Shown: positions 9,122 through 14,436 of the stretch, piece after piece
Numbering within the stretch: the stretch's first letter is position 1
Layout of the letters: each line of letters starts with the position of its first letter
Origin: Allomyces macrogynus ATCC 38327
Lineage: Eukaryota; Blastocladiomycota; Blastocladiomycetes; Blastocladiales; Blastocladiaceae
Reading direction: 5' to 3'
Length of the DNA: 14,436 nt
NCBI GenBank assembly: GCA_000151295.1
Contig: GG745336.1
Location: 1,312,378 to 1,326,813 of the forward strand
Notes under the pieces: model-generated
The model's database searches: none
What the model saw: the letters and a program-made list of their open reading frames with translations, nothing else
Told to the model about the DNA's origin: nothing
Made by a program: the position numbers and the translations under genes

Positions 9122-10282
9122 ATGGCAGACGACGCAGAGAGCTCGGTACATGCTTGTGATGGATACTGGTCGACCCTCGGCGCGTTGAGCCGTGCTCGAT
9201 GCCCGCAGATGCGAAAGAACGGCACCAAACTGATGAGCTGCTCATGTTCGCTTCGATGATGGTGCACTAGGCCGCGCTGTTGGCCAACCGCTTCACGACG
9301 GCGACCATGGAGGAGAAGAAGGTCGAGTTGAGCAAGTTTATTGCCATCAAGCGCGACCGCGTCGAGACGCTGCGTGAGGAGCTTCGTGCGCGCGAAGGTC
9401 TGTCATTATGAGCCCATCGACGCGTTTCTTGCCCAACCAAATGACGAAGGCCCCTGGCTGATGCGCTCTTGCTTTCCCTAGACGAACTCGCGCTGCTCAA
9501 GGAGCAGCTTGAAGCGATTGCACGAGCCGAGCAGACCGAGGCATGGCTCACGGGCGAAGCGGACCCGGACGACCCACAACTTGCCGAGCTCAACGCCGAT
9601 CTCGAGCGGCTCGGTCTCATTGATGACCTGGCCGTGGCCGTCGAGGGCGACGAGGACGTGGATACCGAAGCCATTGAGGCCGCCGACGTCGCCTACGTGC
9701 CACCCGTGTTCCCGGAGCACGTTGTCGAGCAGATCAAGGCCGAGGCCAAGGAGGCGCGCAGCCGTCCGCAGCCCCTGCCCGCCGAGTTTGCCGACGACCG
9801 GTGGGTGCAGGCGATGCGCCCGACCGTGCAGGATGCGGTCGAGACGGCACCCGTATGCGACGTGGTCGATGCCGTGTCGCTCACGGCCAATGCGACCGAG
9901 GTCACGACGCACACGCTCGTGTTTGGGCTCAACCAGCTGCGGCTCGGGTGGAGCAAGATTGCGCCGACCGACACTTACAAACTGGCCATGGCCTTGACGG
10001 CCGAGACCTTCCTCGACGTCAAGACGGAGATTGACCGGCTGTTTGAGTTGGCCGCTGGCACGCTGGGTTTGCCAGCCAATCATGGGATTGTGTGCGCTTA
10101 CGCGCGTGCAAGAGTCATTGGTCGAGGGGATTGCGGCCATGGCTGATGCGACACACGTACCGCCGCGCCGTTGTCGTGGCCGTGGATGTGGTGGAGAAGG
10201 TGGCCATGGCAGCGGGCACGGCGCTCGCGGACTGCAGGCGCAGGCCGATATGGACGCGGCCGACGATGCTGACGAGGAGTGA
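9122..10282 (+). CDS. Acidic coiled-coil protein of unknown function
   Basis: I do not recognise this protein. The model starts at ATG 9122 and uses exons 9122-9145, 9271-9397, 9482-10066 and 10113-10282, about 301 residues. Introns are 9146-9270 (GTACAT...CACTAG), 9398-9481 (GTCTGT...CCCTAG, with CTGAT branch) and a short 10067-10112 (GTTTGC...GCAAG); phases agree throughout. Reading without the first intron hits a TAG at 9268-9270, which this splice removes. Residues 15-60 form a charged coiled coil (MEEKKVELSKF, VETLREELRARE, LALLKEQLEAIARAEQ), followed by an acidic stretch (VEGDEDVDTEAIEAAD) and a helical second half with WSKIAPTDTYKLAMALTAET. The tail is acidic (ADMDAADDADEE) before TGA. 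A further in-phase 81-nt intron, 10157-10237 (GTACCG...CTGCAG), is possible and would remove a Gly/Arg-rich piece, leaving 274 residues. Existence as a gene is fairly sure; the last exons are not. Confidence 0.6.
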
Positions 10283-11464
10283 CCGCGCTTCGTTCCGCAC
10301 CCACTCACGCTGACCGACCGAGCACCGACCACCAACCTGCATCGACCACCAACGATCGCGCGTTCATTGCTCGATGTTCTCTCTCCTTTTTTTTTTGTTT
10401 GTTGCCGCTCGCTTGGCACATTTTTGTCGAAGACCACCTCTGCAATACAAGACGACGCCCATTTTTGCCCTCGCTTGCCATCACGCCTGCTCTGGTGGCC
10501 ACAAGACAGCTTCTTCCGTCCATTGCCGAGCCAAAGGACGCTGCATATCCACCATTCGTTTCCATGAACGGTCAGACATCAACCTGTGATCAGGTCTTCC
10601 GTTGCTTCGCCCTAGCAGATGCGTCGCGACGCGTCGGCGTCGCCGGTCGTGCCGCACACCTCGGCCGCACAGGTTGAGAGACCCATTTCGGCACGGATCC
10701 TTGTTTGTGAATCCGTTTCGACTGTGGTGGGAACGAGCGGGAAACGAAACAGAGTGTGCCTGCCGGAGCCGCCCAACGTGGAAGGATGGTTGGCTGAGCA
10801 CTTGGTCGTGGCGTGGGCACAGCTGCTTGCCTGGTCGTGGCTTCCACACTTCTGCAGCAGCTTCTGCTATGGAAAAACCTGGCGCAAGTCGCAACCATCG
10901 ACCAACATTGCTTTGCCTGGCGCCCCACCATGACGCTTGCCCGGCCACCTTCCGCGTTGGCAACCTCTCCTCGACGCGTGCGCCCTCCAAGAGCTCGCTG
11001 CAAACTTCCCGCCAACGCCGCGCGTGTGCTGCTCTCGCGCGACCAAACCGACTTGAGTTTACCAACGACGCCCCGGTGATCCTCGCCACGACGAACGCAC
11101 ATCCCCGTTCAGCAAACCCGCTCTCGACTCGACAATCGAGCTCCTGGACCAGCTGCCCCGCTTGTCTGCGTGCTGCTCCCGCCAGCCGATCGAATACCAG
11201 GCCCATACACGACGCTGCCATCTTCGCGCGTCTCGATCCCCTTTTTTCGGTGAAGTCGTGACGAACCCGGACTTGGCTGCCGGTCACGACTGGAACGCTT
11301 GCTCAACCAAGGTACGGCGATGTCGCCCCGACCGTGGAGCCCGTCACGGCAGAGCAGCCTGGCAGCAACGATCTGTTGGCCCAACGCAACGCAGACTCGA
11401 ACCAAGGCTCAATCTCTCCTTTCGCTTTGCTCCAGTTCATAGTCTCTCTCGGATCTCGCCGCCA
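10283..11464. other. Long gap without a supported gene; 5' region of the GTPase gene
   Basis: Nearly 1.2 kb holds no gene I can defend. A run of ten T lies at 10387-10396, shortly after the coiled-coil gene, and may belong to its 3' region. Plus-strand coding-like patches occur: an open frame 10619-10933 whose first 18 codons (MRRDASASPVVPHTSAAQ) are strongly G/C-biased and end at a possible GTTGAG donor, and a patch at about 11313-11440 (YGDVAPTVEPVTAEQPGSND). They may be upstream exons of the GTPase gene, a small unknown gene, or chance. The minus-strand frame 11287-10481 looks like a shadow. No RNA gene or repeat was seen. Confidence 0.4.
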
Positions 11465-12167
11465 ATGTCGCCGTCGCGTTCGAACACGGCCGCCCCCGCT
11501 GCGCGTGCTCGCACGCTCTCGCCCATTTCGTCGGTGACCCGAGGCCTCGAACTACTCGTCGGGTGCGCCGTCGTCGTCCGTCTCGGTCGTCTCGTCGCGC
11601 GACTACATTTCGTCGCATAACGACTCGTCGTCCTCGTCTTCGTCATCGTCGTCGGCCTCGTCCTACACGGCCGATTTCCAGGTCGACGATGCCGCGACCG
11701 CGGTCACGACCACGACTGTCGCCACGTCGGCGCCGTTTGTCCCGCGCACGGGCGGTGGGGTCCCGACGGCCGTTGTCCCGATCATTGGCACTTCGCAGGC
11801 GGGCAAGGTACGCTACGGCCCTTGTTCTCTGGGCTTGAGATTTCTTCTTCTGTACTCGGTCCAAGTGCCTGCATGGCTGACGCTGTTCCCTTGTGGTTAC
11901 GGTTAATGTATAGACAACGCTCATCCAATTCCTGCACGAGTACTGCGAGGCCGCGTACGACCCGACCGAGCTGCGCGTCGGCGACGGCGTCAACTCGGAG
12001 ACTAAGGCCGCGCGTCGCTTCTTCCTGCGCGTGCCGCACCGCCAGGCGCTGCTGGTCCCGCGCACGCACAAGGGCGCGTCGCTCGAGGCGCAGCTGTTTG
12101 GGATGGACATCAGCGCATCGACGTCCAAGTACCAGGTCACGGCGTCGGCGCAGCAACAGCAGCAGTC

Positions 12168-12209
<42 letters not shown>

Positions 12210-14436
12210 CCAGGTGACGACTACGTTTGCGAACAATGTCAACGCGAGCAACGGCCGCATCCAGCACTTCCACGAGCCGCAGATTCAAACGACGACCAAG
12301 ACCGACTATGTCATGGAGAACGGCAAGCAGGTGCGCAAGACGACCAAGGTGACCACGGCCACGTCCAAGCGCACGACCGCGTCGTACAACACGAGCTCAG
12401 GCATGTCGTCGATCGGCATGGCTGGCGACCAGTCATACTATACCGTCAACGCGACGACCTCGCAGCAGCAAGGCCAGCAGGGCCAGCAGCAGCAGGGGCG
12501 GGTGGCCGCGAACACGGACCAGAGCATCACCAAGTTTGCGACCGACGTGGCTCTCCAGGCTGCGATCGGTGAGGGTCTTTACATGTCCCACCAGCAGCAG
12601 CAGGAGCAGCAGCAGCAGTTCCAGCAACAGCAGCAATTCCAGCAGCAGCAATTCCAGCAGCAACAGCAGCAGCAGTTCCACGACAACCACTCGGCCGTGT
12701 CGTCGCGCTCGTCGCGTTCGTCGTGCTCGTCGTGCTCGTCGGCTGTCTGCTCGTGCGACGATGCCAGCTCAGTCGTTTCCACTTCGACGGCCATGTCGAC
12801 GGCCGTGGCCGCTGCGTCTCTCGGCCCGCAGTCGCTGCACCAAATTTTGGGCGCGCTCTACCAGGGCGTCATGGCGCAGGGTGGTATGACGCGCGACGAG
12901 GCCCAGTTCGAGTACCTTGAGCAAGTCGAGGACCTCATGCACGACCGCGGTCTCGAGCTGGTCCTGACGCGCCCCTCGCCGCGCCCGCGTCTTTGCCTGG
13001 ATCTCATTGATACGCCCGGATTGCTCGACAGCGCCGCGTTTACCAACCCATTTGTCGACCTCGACCACCTCACGGGCATTCTCGACCAGGTCAAGCGTGC
13101 CGGGTCGGTCACGGCCATTGTCTACGTGATCAACGCCGACCGCCCGTACGACTCGGCTTCGCTCGCGGCGCTGACCACGTACCTGACCAACCTGCGCGAC
13201 CTGTGCACCAACCTGGTCGTCGTCCACTCGTCCTACAACGTGCACAAGGCTATTGACCAGGCCAAGCGCGGTATCAATGCTGGCAACGGCGCGGCGCCGG
13301 TACAGAGCATCATGGCTGGTCCTGGCGGGTGCGTGCAGCCGGTGCCGCAGACCCAGGGCGACCAGTTTGCCCTGTTTGACCTTGGCGTGCGCGCGTCCGA
13401 GTTCAACAAAAAGCTCGCCGAGCTCGGGTTCCCAGACGTGACGCCGATCCACGTGCCCATGGACAATGTCGTCCCGCGCGGTGCGCGCGCCGGTCTGCAG
13501 GCCGTCTGCTACGAAGGCATGCACGTTTTGCTCGACGTGCTCGAGCAGCTGGCGACGGCCACGGTCCCGACACCCATTGAGCGTGTGCAGTTCACCAAGG
13601 TCCCGATCCTGCGCGACATGGACGTGCACGTCGAGCGGCACCTGCAGGCTACGATTGCACAGGTGCGCAGCGATATGGTGCGCCTCTCCAAGTCCGACAA
13701 GGAGCGCCGCCTGATCGATGCCGCCGGCAAGATTGCGCAGCTGCGTGCCGAAAAGCAGCGTGTCGATGCCGACCTTGCCTACTGCGACACCAACGACCAG
13801 GTCGAGATCGACGCGCGGTCGGCCGTTCCGGCTCCGCCCGCCTTGGCCGTGCAGTTTGGCATGGGCCCGAACACAGCGCCCCCTTGCCCGATCCACGGCA
13901 AGCCCAACGACTGGGCCGTGGCGCGCGTCCATTCGTCGTGCCCGCACTGTCAGATCGCGACGCACCCGGTCTTTATCCACTTCGAGGCGCCCAACGGCAC
14001 CAAGATCCGCGACGTGCACGTGACGCTCGCCCTCCCCGCGGGTTCCGTGCGTGTTCGCGGCGCGCACCTCTCGCCGGACCGCCGGCACTACCTACTCGTC
14101 GCGGACGTGGCTGCGACGGTCGTCCCGCTCCTCGCACGCGGTGCGCGCGGTACGGGCATTACGGCCAAGTTCATGACGACGCGCCGCGACCGGTACGCGT
14201 CGGCGATCACACGGCTGCACGCAGCGCGCGACCTCGTCGAGAAGCATCTCGTCCGGCACCGCGCCGAGCTGCAGCACGTGCTGCGCGCCCTTGGCGAGGA
14301 GCGCCGCCTTCTCGCCGAGTACGAGTCCCGCGTGGCCGTTTTGGAACGGTGTGTCCTGGCCGTGCGCGAGGACCGGATGCCGCTCGACTTGTTCCTCGAG
14401 GTGCAGGACGCGTACCGCAGTCTGGCGCGGTCGGTT
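11465..14436 (+). CDS. Large P-loop GTPase with Gln-rich insertion, coiled coils and a Cys/His cluster (3' partial)
   Basis: G1/Walker A is VVPIIGTSQAGK|TTLIQF, split by a 106-nt intron (11808-11913, GTACGC...TATAG) exactly between Lys and Thr. G3 is CLDLIDTPGLLD (DTPG at 13009-13020), followed by SVTAIVYVINADRPYDSASL and NLVVVHSSYN where an NKxD G4 would lie; a canonical G4 is not seen. This resembles AIG1-like or related eukaryotic P-loop GTPases, but I cannot name the family. Between G1 and G3 lie about 365 residues rich in Gln, Ser and Thr. After the G domain come a coiled coil (SKSDKERRLIDAAGKIAQLR), a Cys/His cluster (CPIH at about 13885, CPHC at 13939-13950) and another helical region (RRLLAEYESRVAVLE). 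From 11914 the frame is open for 841 codons to the window edge. The N-terminus is uncertain: ATG 11465 is in another frame from the Ser-rich exon and needs either a one-base slip near 11539 or a 148-nt intron (11534-11681). Confidence 0.75.
11625..11654 (+). repeat. Ser homopolymer (10 serine codons, mainly TCG)
   Basis: Ten consecutive serine codons follow HND in the Ser-rich N-terminal part of the GTPase. Codons are mixed (TCG, TCC, TCT, TCA), so the protein tract rather than a pure DNA repeat is kept. If the alternative intron 11534-11681 is used, this tract would be non-coding. Confidence 0.7.
12151..12213 (+). repeat. CAG/CAA polyglutamine tract in the GTPase
   Basis: Five Gln codons, one Ser, thirteen uninterrupted CAG codons (12169-12207), then His and Gln. 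The pure CAG run is a microsatellite likely to vary in length between strains. It lies inside the G1-G3 insertion. Confidence 0.95.
12592..12675 (+). repeat. Second Gln-rich tract with QQF spacing
   Basis: Mixed CAG and CAA codons with one Glu and three internal Phe residues give repeated QQQ-F units. A smaller Gln/Gly patch precedes it at about 12462-12498. Codon mixing suggests protein-level conservation of Gln richness. Confidence 0.9.

Noticed and set aside
9268..9270. Apparent in-frame TAG disabling the coiled-coil gene
   Set aside because: A phase-0 intron 9146-9270 with a CACTAG acceptor ends exactly there and joins the first exon to AALLANRF, so no nonsense mutation is needed.
11643..12288. 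Minus-strand frames with long Cys or Leu runs
   Set aside because: These are the complements of the CAG tract of the GTPase, read as TGC or CTG.
12769..14088. 439-codon open frame on the minus strand opposite the GTPase
   Set aside because: It is antisense to a clearly coding exon with motifs; GC-rich third positions suppress stops on the opposite strand. Its residues are Arg/His/Val-biased with no recognisable domain.

Overview
The window is eukaryotic nuclear DNA: GC-rich, strongly G/C-biased at third codon positions, with compact genes carrying many short GT-AG introns (about 46-130 nt). Donors are usually GTAYG-like, and branch sites of the type CTAAC, CTGAC or CTAAT lie just before the acceptor. 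Short introns, CAG-rich coding tracts and close gene packing fit a zoosporic early-diverging fungus (Blastocladiomycota-like) or another opisthokont protist. That placement is inference with low confidence.

Layout. (1) 3-1127 +: 3' end of UDP-glucose:glycoprotein glucosyltransferase (UGGT), with its catalytic GT24 domain and a C-terminal HEEL ER-retention signal. (2) 1376-2068 -: a short arginase/formimidoylglutamase-family remnant, convergent with UGGT, whose family metal centre is absent and which has an in-frame TGA. (3) 2069-3324: gene-poor or degraded stretch with unidentified open frames, ending in the promoter side of (4). (4) 3325-5011 +: an intact seven-exon base-exchange phosphatidylserine synthase (PSS1/2 type). 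(5) 5176 to about 8630, -: a DNA ligase IV homologue recognised from the N-terminal DNA-binding domain through the KYDGER nucleotidyl-lysine motif, motif IV, OB-fold and C-terminal region, but broken by an in-frame TAG and at least one single-base frameshift. (6) 9122-10282 +: an acidic coiled-coil protein of unknown function, divergent from the ligase. (7) 10283-11464: gap without a supported gene. (8) 11465 to the window end, +: a large P-loop GTPase with Ser- and Gln-rich low-complexity segments inserted between its G1 and G3 motifs. Its 3' end lies beyond the window.

No operon logic applies. UGGT and the PS synthase both act at the ER, ligase IV would act in nuclear end joining, and the GTPase is probably cytoplasmic. 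The most notable signals are the two damaged genes (ligase IV and arginase-like) lying among intact ones, and the unusual Gln-rich insertion inside the GTPase domain.
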